Below are positions 51,358 to 61,827 of a stretch of DNA of 64,000 nucleotides, piece by piece; position 1 is the first letter of the stretch; each line of letters starts with the position of its first letter. The stretch is from Actinomycetota bacterium (GTDB lineage Bacteria > Actinomycetota > Thermoleophilia > Miltoncostaeales > Miltoncostaeaceae). Location of the stretch: NCBI GenBank assembly GCA_963169235.1, contig CAUJCX010000047.1, forward strand, positions 62,001-126,000. The letters run 5' to 3'. Under the pieces are notes generated by a model that was not told where the DNA came from, ran no database searches, and was given only the letters and a program-made list of their open reading frames with translations. Position numbers and translations under genes: made by a program.

Positions 51358-52891
51358 GGGCCTCGAGCTGCAGCCGCAGGCCGAACGCGCTGAGGATCGC
51401 GTCCTCTTCGCGCGCGGCCGACCACAGGGCCAGCGTCGGGTCGCCGTCGCACCTGAGGCCCACCACCAGCGCGTCGCCGTCGACGCGCATCCCCAGGCCC
51501 GTGACCTCGCCGGTGCGGGAGCGGTCGAGCTGCTCGGCCAGGCGCAGCATCGCCGCGCACACGGTGATCACCTGGTCGTCGCCGCGGCGCAGCACCGGGG
51601 CGTAGGCGCCCGGCTGGGGCATGCTCTTGCGGTGGCCGCGCACGAGCGTGGCGACGATGGCCATCTCGCGGTGGTCGAAGCCCGGCAGGCCCGAGTTCAG
51701 CACCAGGTACTCGGAGTGGCGCTGGTGGGCGCTGTAGTCCACCAGCACGCCCACGTCGTGCAGCATCGCGGCCGCCCACAAGAGCTCGCGGTCGTTGGGG
51801 TCGCCCGGGTGCAGGTCGAGCGCCGCGGTCTCGTCGAACGCGGCGAGCGCCAGGCGCGCGACGTGCTGGGAGTGGTCGCGCATGTACCCGAACCGCTCGG
51901 CGGCGTTGATCACCGACGTGCGGCGCACGTCCACCAGCGGGGCCGGTGCGCCCGCCATGTAGTGCTCGTACATCACGCCCTCGCGCAGGCCGTGCGCGCA
52001 CACCTCCACGGCCTCGGCCCCGGTGGCGTCCAGCACCTCGTCGACGGCCAGCACGGCGGCCAGGATGATGTCGGCGCGGTCGGTCTTGAGCCCCGGGATG
52101 CGGTCGCGCTGGGGCGCGGGCAGCGTCAGTACGTCGGCCGTGATCTCGGCCAGATCGGACCGGCTGAGGCGATACCCCTGCGGGTCGTAGAGGGGATGGG
52201 CGCGGCGCCGCTGGTGCATCACCGCGAGCGTGCGCACCGCGCCCCCGACGCCCACCAGCCGCCCGCCGCGGGGGCGGATCCAGCGTGCCTCGGCCAGTGC
52301 CTCCCGCACGTGCGCGCGCAGCGCCTTCACCTCGTCCTTGGCCCGCTGATCGCCGGTCAGGAACGCCTCCGTCAGCCGCACCGCGCCCAGCGGGCGGCTC
52401 ATCGAGCGCACCAGCTCCCGGGCCCGCACGTCGCCCACCTGCAGGCTGCCGCCGCCGATGTCGAGGAACCAGCCGTCCTCCAGCGTGGTGGCGTTGACGG
52501 CCCCCAGGAAGCCGTAGTGGGCCTCGTCGGCGGTCGATAGCACCCGCACCGGAAGGGTGCCCCCGGCGCGGACGGCCTCCAGGGCCTCGTCCTGGTTCTC
52601 GGCGTCGCGGATGGCGCTGGTGGCCACCGCGGCGATGTCATCGACGCCGGTGGTGCGGCAGTACGACGCGTACAGCTCCGCGGCGCGTGCCGCGCGGGCC
52701 AGGGCGCGCCGGCGCAGGCGCCCGTTGCGGACCCCCTCGCTGAGGCGCACCGGCTCGCGGATCTCGTCCACCAGGCGGAACCACTGGCCGGGGACGTAGT
52801 GGAAGACCACCAGCCGGAAGCTGTTGGAGCCCATGTCGATGACGGCCAGATGCCGCTCGCCCGGCTCGTCGCGGGGCGCGCCGCTGCTCAT
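51338..52891 (-). CDS. Ppx/GppA exopolyphosphatase/pppGpp phosphohydrolase with HD domain
   Basis: A 517-residue protein. An actin-like phosphatase fold comes first (LAVIDMGSNSFRLVVFHY, DIGGGSLQVGDV, GVGGAVRTLAVMHQ), followed from ~330 by an HD-type domain (DHSQHVARLALAAFDE, AAAMLHDVGVLVDYSAHQRHSEYLV). It degrades polyphosphate or pppGpp. The 517-residue length matches the HD-carrying group. Convergent with the SUI1-like gene. Confidence 0.92.
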   Translation of the reverse strand: MSSGAPRDEPGERHLAVIDMGSNSFRLVVFHYVPGQWFRLVDEIREPVRLSEGVRNGRLRRRALARAARAAELYASYCRTTGVDDIAAVATSAIRDAENQDEALEAVRAGGTLPVRVLSTADEAHYGFLGAVNATTLEDGWFLDIGGGSLQVGDVRARELVRSMSRPLGAVRLTEAFLTGDQRAKDEVKALRAHVREALAEARWIRPRGGRLVGVGGAVRTLAVMHQRRRAHPLYDPQGYRLSRSDLAEITADVLTLPAPQRDRIPGLKTDRADIILAAVLAVDEVLDATGAEAVEVCAHGLREGVMYEHYMAGAPAPLVDVRRTSVINAAERFGYMRDHSQHVARLALAAFDETAALDLHPGDPNDRELLWAAAMLHDVGVLVDYSAHQRHSEYLVLNSGLPGFDHREMAIVATLVRGHRKSMPQPGAYAPVLRRGDDQVITVCAAMLRLAEQLDRSRTGEVTGLGMRVDGDALVVGLRCDGDPTLALWSAAREEDAILSAFGLRLQLEALSPRSA

Positions 52892-52996
52892 GCGCCCACC
52901 GCTTTGCCGGGCACTAACGACGGGGAAACCCGCCCGCCACGAACGCCCGAAAGTATGCCGCCATCAGACGACCACCACCAAGGAGATCGACCCACG

Positions 52997-53161
52997 ATGT
53001 CTGTCATGAACCTCAGCGAGACCCGTGAGCTGCGCCGCATCGCCGCACTGCTCGACCGCATGGACCCGACGCCCGCACCGTGCACCGTGCCCGGCTGCGT
53101 GCACCAGCACGACCACGCCGCCGCTGTAGCGCACGCACCACACGCGCTCGCGGTCGCGTAA
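52997..53161 (+). CDS. 54-residue Cys/His-containing protein
   Basis: MSVMNLSETRELRRIAALLD precedes a C-terminal stretch CTVPGCVHQHDH plus further His (VAHAPHALAVA), a possible metal site. AGGAG lies 11 bases upstream of ATG 52997, a somewhat long spacer. A 13-bp perfect hairpin follows directly after the stop, which supports it as a short transcript. No family recognised. Confidence 0.55.
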   Translation: MSVMNLSETRELRRIAALLDRMDPTPAPCTVPGCVHQHDHAAAVAHAPHALAVA

Positions 53162-53166
53162 CCCGC

Positions 53167-53198
53167 GGGCGGGGCGGCGGTCACGCGCCGCCCCGCCC
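53167..53198. terminator. hairpin terminator between the small Cys/His gene and rnd
   Basis: GGGCGGGGCGGCG (53167-53179) pairs perfectly with CGCCGCCCCGCCC (53186-53198) around a 6-base loop. It is between two converging genes. Confidence 0.7.
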
Positions 53199-53219
53199 AT
53201 TCGCGTGTGACGCGCACGC

Positions 53220-54401
53220 TCAGGGCAGCGGGATTTCGCGCAGGAACGGTCGCGAGTCACCCGCCGCCAAGGCAAGCCGGCCCGAGGCCAGGTCGGCCAG
53301 CGCCGCCCCGACCAGCTCGTGGCGCCAGCCGGCCGCCAATGGCGAGTCGGACCCGTCGCCCACGATGACGCCCGCGAGATAACGCTCGACGTCGTCGCGG
53401 GTGGCCAGCAGGCTCGGCGCCAGGTTCACCCCGGCGGCGCGGCCGGCCACCAGCACCTGCCCCAGCGGCCCGAGCGAGTCGAGCCGGTGGGCGACCTCCG
53501 ACGGCGGGGGAGGCGGAAGCGTGATGGCCGGGGCCGCGCGCCCGGCGGCCACCGCGGCCAGGATGCCGTCGATGTCGGGGCGGCGCATGCGCTCCGGCAG
53601 TCCCCGCTCGCGCTGCAGGGTGGCCTCGTCGTCGGGCTTGCGGCGGGCGATCTCGAGCAGGGTGCGGTCGGGGCAGATCCACTGCGTGGGCCGGTCGCGC
53701 TCGGCCGCCGCGCGCTCGCGCCACGCCGTCAGCTCCTTCAGCACGGCCCGGTCGGCGGGCGCCAGCTTCGCCTGCCCCTTCACCTTGCGCCACGCCTCCT
53801 CGGGCTGCGGCGCCAGGCGGGCGTCGGGTCCGTAGCGGCGCTCGTGCTCCTCCCACACCCACTGCTCGCGGCCCTGGGAGCGGGCGCGCTCGAGCAGCCG
53901 GTCGTGCAGTTCGTCGAGGTGCTCGACGTCGGCCGCGGCGTACACCAGCTGCTTGGAGGTCAGCGGGCGGCGGCTCCAGTCGGTGTACTGCTCGCCCTTG
54001 TCGAGCCGCACCTTCAGCACGCGCTCCAGCAGCACCGACAGGCCCTGGCCCGCGCCGAGGCCGACGAATCCCGCCATCAGCTGCACGTCGTGGAGGTTCT
54101 GGGGGCGCACGCCCAGGTGCAGGGCCAAAAGCGTGAGGTCGGCGGACGGCGCGTGCATGATCACCAGCACGTCCGGGTCGGCCACCAGCTCGCCCAGCGG
54201 CCCCAGCGGCGCGCCCTCGACGGGGTCGATCAGGTGCACCTCGCCCGCCACGGCCACCTGCGCCAGGCACGGCATCGGCGCGTACGTCTTCTCCCACAGG
54301 AACTCGAAGTCCATCGTGACGCGCCCCACCTGCCGCGCATGCCGGGCCACGGCGTCGACGCCGGCGGCATCGCGTATGACTGCGAGCGAGGTTCGTGCCA
54401 C
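53220..54401 (-). CDS. rnd: ribonuclease D
   Basis: A 393-residue 3'-5' exoribonuclease. The DEDD site is visible: TMDFEFLW (D-x-E), IMHAPSADLTLL (Asp) and LVYAAADVEHL (Y-x3-D). A first HRDC-type region begins near WRERAAAERDRPTQWICPDRTLLEIA, and a second helical region follows. It trims tRNA 3' ends. GTG 54401 is chosen for its TATCGT box; an in-frame GTG at 54410 is longer. Confidence 0.9.
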   Translation of the reverse strand: MARTSLAVIRDAAGVDAVARHARQVGRVTMDFEFLWEKTYAPMPCLAQVAVAGEVHLIDPVEGAPLGPLGELVADPDVLVIMHAPSADLTLLALHLGVRPQNLHDVQLMAGFVGLGAGQGLSVLLERVLKVRLDKGEQYTDWSRRPLTSKQLVYAAADVEHLDELHDRLLERARSQGREQWVWEEHERRYGPDARLAPQPEEAWRKVKGQAKLAPADRAVLKELTAWRERAAAERDRPTQWICPDRTLLEIARRKPDDEATLQRERGLPERMRRPDIDGILAAVAAGRAAPAITLPPPPPSEVAHRLDSLGPLGQVLVAGRAAGVNLAPSLLATRDDVERYLAGVIVGDGSDSPLAAGWRHELVGAALADLASGRLALAAGDSRPFLREIPLP

Positions 54402-54408
54402 GGCTGTC

Positions 54409-54414
54409 ACGATA
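54409..54414 (-). promoter_or_regulatory. leaderless-type -10 box of rnd
   Basis: TATCGT on the - strand, 7 bases before the GTG at 54401. Confidence 0.55.
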
Positions 54415-54462
54415 GTGACGCGCGCGGACGCGGGCCCGCGGGTGGCGCGCGGCCAGGCTCGC

Positions 54463-54468
54463 TACCCT
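54463..54468 (+). promoter_or_regulatory. leaderless-type -10 box of the ABC-F gene
   Basis: TACCCT, 8 bases before the GTG at 54477. Confidence 0.5.
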
Positions 54469-54476
54469 TGTCCGTC

Positions 54477-56438
<1,962 letters not shown>

Positions 56439-56476
56439 GGCCCGGCACCCGGTCGCCGCGGGGCGCCCGGGGGTGA

Positions 56477-56890
56477 TCAGGCGGGCCTGGGTCCCGCGAA
56501 ACGGGGCAGGCCGTCGTCGGGGACGGGGTCCCACGGCGGGGCGTCGGCGGTGAACTGGCGGAACGTGGGCCGCACCCCCGGGTCGCCGTCGACGAAGCCG
56601 AAGCGGACGAACACGGTGTCGCTGTCGGCCGTGCGCTGGGACATGATCTGCGACCCGCACACGCCGCAGAACACCTTCTGGCTTCCGTCCGGCGGCGACC
56701 AGGCCCGCATCGCGTCGGCTCCCTCGAAGTCGACGTGCGCCCGGGCGATGGCCGCCGACGCGCTGGAGCCCATGCCGGTGCGGCGCCGGCAGCGGCTGCA
56801 ATGGCAGTAGCCCGCCGCGCCGAACGGGCGGCGGAACACGGCGCGCACCGCGCCGCAGTTGCATCCGCCCGTGCGCGGCGCCCTGGTCAC
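56477..56890 (-). CDS. GFA-family (glutathione-dependent formaldehyde-activating fold) protein
   Basis: A 137-residue zinc protein with the GFA pattern: GGCNCGAVRAVF (C-x-C-G), YCHCSRCRRRTG (C-x-C-x2-C) and VFCGVCGSQI (C-x2-C). Formaldehyde activity is established only for a few members, so the true substrate is unknown. It is last in the transporter run, and its GTG (56890) overlaps the binding-protein stop by 4 bases. Confidence 0.85.
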   Translation of the reverse strand: MTRAPRTGGCNCGAVRAVFRRPFGAAGYCHCSRCRRRTGMGSSASAAIARAHVDFEGADAMRAWSPPDGSQKVFCGVCGSQIMSQRTADSDTVFVRFGFVDGDPGVRPTFRQFTADAPPWDPVPDDGLPRFAGPRPA

Positions 56891-57837
56891 TTCGACCCGA
56901 GGCCCAGGCCGTCCACGAACTCGGCGGCGACGTCCTCCGGGTCCTCCTTGTCGAGGTCGACGGCCGCGTTGAGCTCCTGGATCTTCTCCTGCGAGAGCCC
57001 GGCGTCGACGGCGTTGAGCGCCTTCTCCACGGCGGCCTTCTGCTCGGCCGTCAGCCCGTCCAGCCACTTCGTGTTGACCAGCGGCACGGTGCGGAACGGC
57101 ACGCTGCCCGAGAACGTGCCCTTGTCGTCCTGGATCAGCTCCAACGGCAGCTTCGCGAGCTTCGGGTCGGTGCCGAACGCGTAGACGCACTGGGCGGAGC
57201 CGTCCTCGATGGGGCGGTAGCGCAGGCTGATGGTGACGCTGATGACCTTCTTGAAGCGCACGCCGTAGGCCTTCTTCAGAAGCGGCAGCCCGTCGGCGCG
57301 GGTGAGGTGCTCGGCGTTGGCCGAGTAGACGAGCTTCGGGGACTGCTTGCCCAGGGCCGTCAGGTTGTTGATGCCGTACTTCGCGACGGCGTCCTTGGTG
57401 CAGGCCACCTCGTTGCCGTTGTTGTACGGGGTGGGCTCCAGCACGGTGACGCCGTCCTTCGCCACCGCCGCGCGCACGGTCTTCAGCACGGCGTCGGGGC
57501 CGCCGGTGGCGTCGGCGGGCGACTTCTTCAGGATGTTGAGGAACAGGGTGCCGTCGTACTCGGGGTACACCTGCACCTTGCCGGTCTTGGCGGCCGGGAA
57601 CGCCAGCTCGGTGCTGTCGAGGCTGGTCACCTTGACGTCGAAGCCCTCGGCACGCAGCGCGTCGGCGTAGGCGTTGGCCACGATGGCGCTCTCGGTGAAA
57701 CCCTTGTCGGCGACGGTCACGCTGACCCCGCGCCCCACGCCACCGCTGGACGTGGTGCCGTCGTCGCCGCAGGCGGCGAGCGTGGCGGCGGCGGCGACGG
57801 ATGCCAGGATGGCGAGCGCTCGGTGGTGGGTCGTCAC
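56887..57837 (-). CDS. glycine betaine/choline-type ABC substrate-binding lipoprotein
   Basis: A 316-residue OpuAC/OsmF-type binding protein. The signal peptide ends in the lipobox LAAC (Cys23), so it is a lipoprotein. SVTVADKGFTESAIVANAYADALRAEGFDV is the classic 'K-x-F-x-E' N-terminus, and VQVYPEYDGTLF and RFKKVISV follow. It delivers betaine, choline or related osmolytes to the permeases. It overlaps the permease gene by 4 bases. Confidence 0.88.
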   Translation of the reverse strand: MTTHHRALAILASVAAAATLAACGDDGTTSSGGVGRGVSVTVADKGFTESAIVANAYADALRAEGFDVKVTSLDSTELAFPAAKTGKVQVYPEYDGTLFLNILKKSPADATGGPDAVLKTVRAAVAKDGVTVLEPTPYNNGNEVACTKDAVAKYGINNLTALGKQSPKLVYSANAEHLTRADGLPLLKKAYGVRFKKVISVTISLRYRPIEDGSAQCVYAFGTDPKLAKLPLELIQDDKGTFSGSVPFRTVPLVNTKWLDGLTAEQKAAVEKALNAVDAGLSQEKIQELNAAVDLDKEDPEDVAAEFVDGLGLGSK

Positions 57838-58553
57838 GATGAGGGATCCTCCTCGGTGGGAGACGGGGACGGCGTGGACGGTGCACGCAGGTGGGCGGCG
57901 AAGCGGGGACGGAGCCCGCGGGGCGTCAGTATGAACTGGGCGATGGTCAGCACGGCGCCGAACGAGATGGCGAGAACCGCCGTGGGGATGGCTCCCGCCA
58001 GCAGGATGTCATCGTCGCCGTTGGCGAGGCCGGACAGGATCAGCACGCCCAGGCCCCCCGCGCCGACGGCGGCGGCCAGCACCGCGGTCGCGACGATCTG
58101 CACGGCGCTGATGCGGATGCCGGCGAAGATGAGGGGCAGCGACAGCGGCAGCTCGACCCGGGTCAGCACGCCCGCGGGCGTGAAGCCCATGCCCCGGGCC
58201 GCGTCGACGACGCCGGGGTCCACGCCCCGCACCCCGGCGTACGTGTTCAGCAGCACCGGCGGCACGCCCAGGGCGGTGAGCGCCCACAGCGCCGGTCCGC
58301 GCCCGTACGTGGTGAGCGCCACCACCAGCGCCATCAGCGCGAACGTCGGCACGGTGCGGCCGAGGTTCGACACCATCACCACCGTGAACGCGGCGAAGCG
58401 CCGCCGCGACCGGGCGGCCACGACGCCCGCCGCGACGCCCACCACGGAGGCGGCGCCCAGCGCGATGAGCGACAGCTGCACGTGCGTCCACAGCTGCCCC
58501 GGCCCGTCCAGGTTGGGGTCGTTGAACGCGGCGCGGATGCCGTCGATGCTCAT
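57834..58553 (-). CDS. betaine/choline-type ABC permease
   Basis: A 239-residue integral membrane subunit with about five helices. The EAA loop, contacting the ATPase, is GVDPGVVDAARGMGFTPAGVLTRVELPLSLPLIFAGI. The C-terminal ~25 residues are Pro/Ser/Glu-rich and predicted cytosolic. It overlaps both neighbouring genes by 4 bases, within a four-gene importer. Confidence 0.87.
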   Translation of the reverse strand: MSIDGIRAAFNDPNLDGPGQLWTHVQLSLIALGAASVVGVAAGVVAARSRRRFAAFTVVMVSNLGRTVPTFALMALVVALTTYGRGPALWALTALGVPPVLLNTYAGVRGVDPGVVDAARGMGFTPAGVLTRVELPLSLPLIFAGIRISAVQIVATAVLAAAVGAGGLGVLILSGLANGDDDILLAGAIPTAVLAISFGAVLTIAQFILTPRGLRPRFAAHLRAPSTPSPSPTEEDPSS

Positions 58554-59206
58554 GCGCGCCCCCGGCGCGTCCAGGGCGTCAGCAGGCGTTCGACGCCCAG
58601 GAGTGCGGCGTCCAGCACCACGGCCAGAAGGGTGGTGAGCACCGTCCCCGCGACGATGGGGGTGAGGAAGAGGTCACGCTGGATGCCGTCGTTCCAGATC
58701 AGCTCTCCCAGCCCGCCGCCGCCGACGAACGCCGCGATGGTCGCGATGCCGACGGTACTCACGGTCGCCAGGCGCACGCCGGTGATGACGGCGGGCAACG
58801 CGAGCGGCAGCTCGACCCGCCACAGCAGCTGGCGCGGGGTCATGCCGACGCCGCGGGCGGCGTCCTTCACCGCCGCCGGGACCCCCTGCAGCCCCACCAC
58901 CGCGTTGCGCAGCAGCATCGTGAGGGCGTAGGCCGCCAGGCCGATGACGGCGGGCGCCCGCCCGATGCCCAGGTACGGCAGCAGCAGGGCGAACAGGGCC
59001 AGGCTGGGGATGGTGTACAGCACGTCCGCGACGCCGCCGGCGACGGCGAACGGAATCCGTCGCCCCCGCACCGCGAACGCCACGGGCAGGGCCACGGCCA
59101 GCGCGATGCCCATCGCGGCGCCGGTCAGCGCCAGGTGCTCCACCGTCAGGCGGGTGATGTCGTCGGCGTGGCGGCCGAGCCAGTCCCAGCGGATGCCCTC
59201 AGCCAT
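58550..59206 (-). CDS. betaine/choline-type ABC permease
   Basis: A 218-residue permease with about five helices. The EAA loop is GVPAAVKDAARGVGMTPRQLLWRVELPLALPAVITGVRLATVSTVGIATIAAFVGGGGLG, which matches ProW/OpuCB-type subunits. Two different permeases with one ATPase suggest a heterodimeric channel, as in OpuC. It starts 8 bases inside the ATPase gene. Confidence 0.88.
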   Translation of the reverse strand: MAEGIRWDWLGRHADDITRLTVEHLALTGAAMGIALAVALPVAFAVRGRRIPFAVAGGVADVLYTIPSLALFALLLPYLGIGRAPAVIGLAAYALTMLLRNAVVGLQGVPAAVKDAARGVGMTPRQLLWRVELPLALPAVITGVRLATVSTVGIATIAAFVGGGGLGELIWNDGIQRDLFLTPIVAGTVLTTLLAVVLDAALLGVERLLTPWTRRGRA

Positions 59207-60362
59207 CGGCGCCCGCCGCCTGCTCGGCCGGGGTGCTCAGGCCGCCCGCGATGGCGTCCACGCCCACCAGGCCGATGGGACGGCGGAAGCGGTCGACGAC
59301 GACGCCGAACCCGGCGCCGGTCTCGAACAGCGCCGCCAGCGCGTCGCGCAGGGTGGCCACCGCCGGCAGCACGGGTTCCAGCCGGCCGGGGGTGGCGTCC
59401 AGACGTGAGCCCACGGACTCGAGGGCGACCCAGCGCAGCGGCCGTCCCCGGGCGTCGACGGCCAGCAGCGCCCCGTCGACGGGGACGAGGTCGCCGGCGG
59501 CGATGCGCCGCTCGATGGCCTCGCGCTCGGCGCCCACCTCCACCACCGGGGCGGGGCGCAGGTCGATGTCCTCCAGGCGGGTCAGCGCCAGCCCCTTGAG
59601 CGCGCGGTCGGCGCCCACGAAGTCGGCCACGAACGCGTCCGCAGGGTTGGCCAACAGCTCGGCGGGCGGGGCGATCTGCACCAGCGCCCCGTCGCGCATG
59701 ACGGCGATCAGGTCGGCCATCTTGACGGCCTCGTCGATGTCGTGGCTGACGAACAGCACCGTCTTGGGCTCGGCGCGGTGAAGCAGCAGGAAGTCGTTCT
59801 GCAGGCGCTCGCGGGTGATGGGATCGACGGCCGAGAACGGCTCGTCCATCAGCATCAGCGGCGGATCGCCGGCCAGGGCCCGGGCCAGGCCCACCCGCTG
59901 CTGCTGACCCCCCGACAGCTCCCCCGGATAGCGTCGGCCGTACGTGTCGGGTGCGAGCCCCACCAGGGTCAGCAGCTGGCGGACCCGCGCGTCGATGCGC
60001 TCCCGGTCCCATCCCAGGAGGCGCGGGACGGCTCCGACGTTCGCGGCGATGGTGAGGTGGGGCAGCAGGCCGACCTGCTGGATGACGTAGCCGATTTCGC
60101 GGCGTAGCAGCGCGGGCTTGCGCGTGCGCACGTCGACGTCGTCCAGCAGCACGCTGCCCGAGGTCGGCTCCACCAGGCGGTTGACCATGCGCAGCGCCGT
60201 GGTCTTGCCGCAGCCCGACGGGCCGATGAGCACGCACACCTTGCCCGCCGGGACGGTGAACGACAGCGCGTCGACGGCGGCGGGGCCGGCTCCGTACCGC
60301 TTGGTGACCTCGTTCAACGTGAGCACGCCTGCCCGGACGGTGCTGGGCGCGGCAGGCGGCAT
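59199..60362 (-). CDS. betaine/choline-type ABC ATPase with CBS domains
   Basis: A 387-residue protein. Walker A is GPSGCGKTT, the signature LSGGQQQRVGLARAL, Walker B LMLMDEPFSAVD and the switch His in FVSHDIDEA. From ~260 the C-terminus forms two CBS-like units, which in OpuA/OpuC sense ionic strength or a nucleotide. It is first of four genes. ATG 60362 follows a TAATGT box by 6 bases. Confidence 0.92.
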   Translation of the reverse strand: MPPAAPSTVRAGVLTLNEVTKRYGAGPAAVDALSFTVPAGKVCVLIGPSGCGKTTALRMVNRLVEPTSGSVLLDDVDVRTRKPALLRREIGYVIQQVGLLPHLTIAANVGAVPRLLGWDRERIDARVRQLLTLVGLAPDTYGRRYPGELSGGQQQRVGLARALAGDPPLMLMDEPFSAVDPITRERLQNDFLLLHRAEPKTVLFVSHDIDEAVKMADLIAVMRDGALVQIAPPAELLANPADAFVADFVGADRALKGLALTRLEDIDLRPAPVVEVGAEREAIERRIAAGDLVPVDGALLAVDARGRPLRWVALESVGSRLDATPGRLEPVLPAVATLRDALAALFETGAGFGVVVDRFRRPIGLVGVDAIAGGLSTPAEQAAGADG

Positions 60363-60368
60363 TGGGCG

Positions 60369-60374
60369 ACATTA
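60369..60374 (-). promoter_or_regulatory. leaderless-type -10 box of the importer operon
   Basis: TAATGT on the - strand, 6 bases before the ATG at 60362. It probably drives the ATPase, two permeases, binding protein and GFA gene. Confidence 0.55.
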
Positions 60375-60407
60375 CACCGGCACGGGTCGCGTCCGCATCG
60401 TGGTCCG

Positions 60408-60881
60408 GTGCGGGCGCCGGCGCTCAAGTCGGCGACCGTGGCGGCCGATCGACGGGGCGTCGTGGGCATCGCGCAGCTGACAGAGACCGAGTACCTCACC
60501 GTGGCCGGCGTGGCCGAGCGGGAGCAGTGGCCCGACCTCTCGGACCCGCCGCTGGCCGGCGCGTCGCCGCGTTCGCTCGCCGAGCAGGCCGCCATCGCCC
60601 GTTTCATCGCGGCGATGGGTGACGCCCGCGCGCCGCGCCGCCGCGAGCTCGACCCGCGCCTGGTGCGCGCCGTCATGGTGGCCGCGCTGGTCATCGGGCT
60701 CGGCGCGTGCTGGGTCGTGAGCCCGGGACGCACCGCGCTGGGGCTCATCGTCAGCGGCGTCTTCTGCCTCTGGGCACTGCGGCGTCAGCGGCGCAACGCC
60801 GTGCCCGGCGTGCGCGACCGGCGCCGGGGCAAGGTGCCGGGCGTCCCCGCGTGGGGCGGTTGGGGGGGACGCGGCCGGTAG
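60408..60881 (+). CDS. small membrane protein of unknown function
   Basis: A 157-residue protein. The first half is soluble (IAQLTETEYLTVAGVAEREQWPDL), the second has two short hydrophobic segments (AVMVAALVIGLGACWVV, ALGLIVSGVFCLWALRR) and a basic Gly-rich tail. I do not recognise the family. GTG 60408 has no ribosome site; GTG 60462 is a reasonable shorter start. It ends 10 bases before the rhomboid gene. Confidence 0.55.
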   Translation: MRAPALKSATVAADRRGVVGIAQLTETEYLTVAGVAEREQWPDLSDPPLAGASPRSLAEQAAIARFIAAMGDARAPRRRELDPRLVRAVMVAALVIGLGACWVVSPGRTALGLIVSGVFCLWALRRQRRNAVPGVRDRRRGKVPGVPAWGGWGGRGR

Positions 60882-60884
60882 CAT
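60879..60884 (+). promoter_or_regulatory. leaderless-type -10 box of the rhomboid gene
   Basis: TAGCAT overlaps the stop of the preceding gene and lies 7 bases before the GTG at 60892. Confidence 0.5.
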
Positions 60885-60891
60885 TGCCGGC

Positions 60892-61827
60892 GTGACCTTC
60901 CCGCCGCAGGACGACGGCCTCACGGCTGAACGCTGTTACCGCCATCCCGACCGCGAGACGCTGTTGCGGTGCGGATCGTGCGAGCGCCCCATCTGCACCG
61001 ACTGTGCGGTGGTGACGCCGGTCGGCGCCCGCTGCCACGAGTGCGCGGGCGTGCCCACCGGCGCGGCCCGCGTGGTGGCGGGAGCGCGCTCCGGGGTGGG
61101 CATCTCGTTGACCATCGCGCTCATCGTCGTCAACGTCGTGGCGTTCATCTTCGAGTACATCAGGGCCGGCAACGGCCCCATCGACACCCAGCTGCTGTTC
61201 GACATGGGCGGCATGTTCGGGCCCGCCGTCGCCGACGGCGAGTGGTGGCGGCTCATCACGGCCGGGTTCCTGCACGGCGGCACCATCCACATCGCGCTGA
61301 ACATGCTGGCGCTGTGGTTCGTGGGCACGGCGCTCGAGGACGGCATCGGCGCGCTGCCCATGGCCGTGGTGTACCTGTCGTCGGTGCTGTGGGGCTCGGC
61401 GGGGGCCGTGCTGCTCGACCCCATGGCCGTCACCGTGGGCGCGTCCGGCGGCGTGTTCGGGCTGATGGGGGCCCTGGTCGTGGTGGCCCGGCAACGCGGC
61501 CTGCACGAGGTGACCCGCTCGGTGCTGGTGGTGGTGGGCCTCAACCTGGTGTTCACGTTCGCGGTGCCGGGCATCTCGGTGGGCGGCCACATCGGGGGCC
61601 TCCTGGGCGGGGCGGTGGCCGCGTTCGCGCTGATGGACGGCGGGCGCGTGCGCCGGGTGACGGCACCGGCGACGGCGGCGGCCGTGGTGCTGGTACTCGG
61701 GGCCGCGGTGGCGGTGGGCCTCTACTTCGCGTCCCATCCCCTCGAGTCGCGCGTCGCGGCCGTCGCGGGGCACGCCGACACGGCGTTTGTCGCGTCCGCA
61801 CCGGGGGTGCGTCATGGAGATCGGTAG
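60892..61827 (+). CDS. rhomboid-family intramembrane serine protease with N-terminal zinc finger
   Basis: A 311-residue protein. The first 45 residues are a B-box-like finger (CYRHPDRETLLRCGSC, CTDC, CHEC). Membrane helices follow, with the catalytic Ser in GASGGVFG (about 185), the partner His in GGHIGG (about 233) and the conserved HIALNMLALW on the second helix. It cleaves membrane proteins. The finger closely resembles that of the site-2 protease at 7723. GTG 60892 follows a TAGCAT box. Confidence 0.9.
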   Translation: MTFPPQDDGLTAERCYRHPDRETLLRCGSCERPICTDCAVVTPVGARCHECAGVPTGAARVVAGARSGVGISLTIALIVVNVVAFIFEYIRAGNGPIDTQLLFDMGGMFGPAVADGEWWRLITAGFLHGGTIHIALNMLALWFVGTALEDGIGALPMAVVYLSSVLWGSAGAVLLDPMAVTVGASGGVFGLMGALVVVARQRGLHEVTRSVLVVVGLNLVFTFAVPGISVGGHIGGLLGGAVAAFALMDGGRVRRVTAPATAAAVVLVLGAAVAVGLYFASHPLESRVAAVAGHADTAFVASAPGVRHGDR

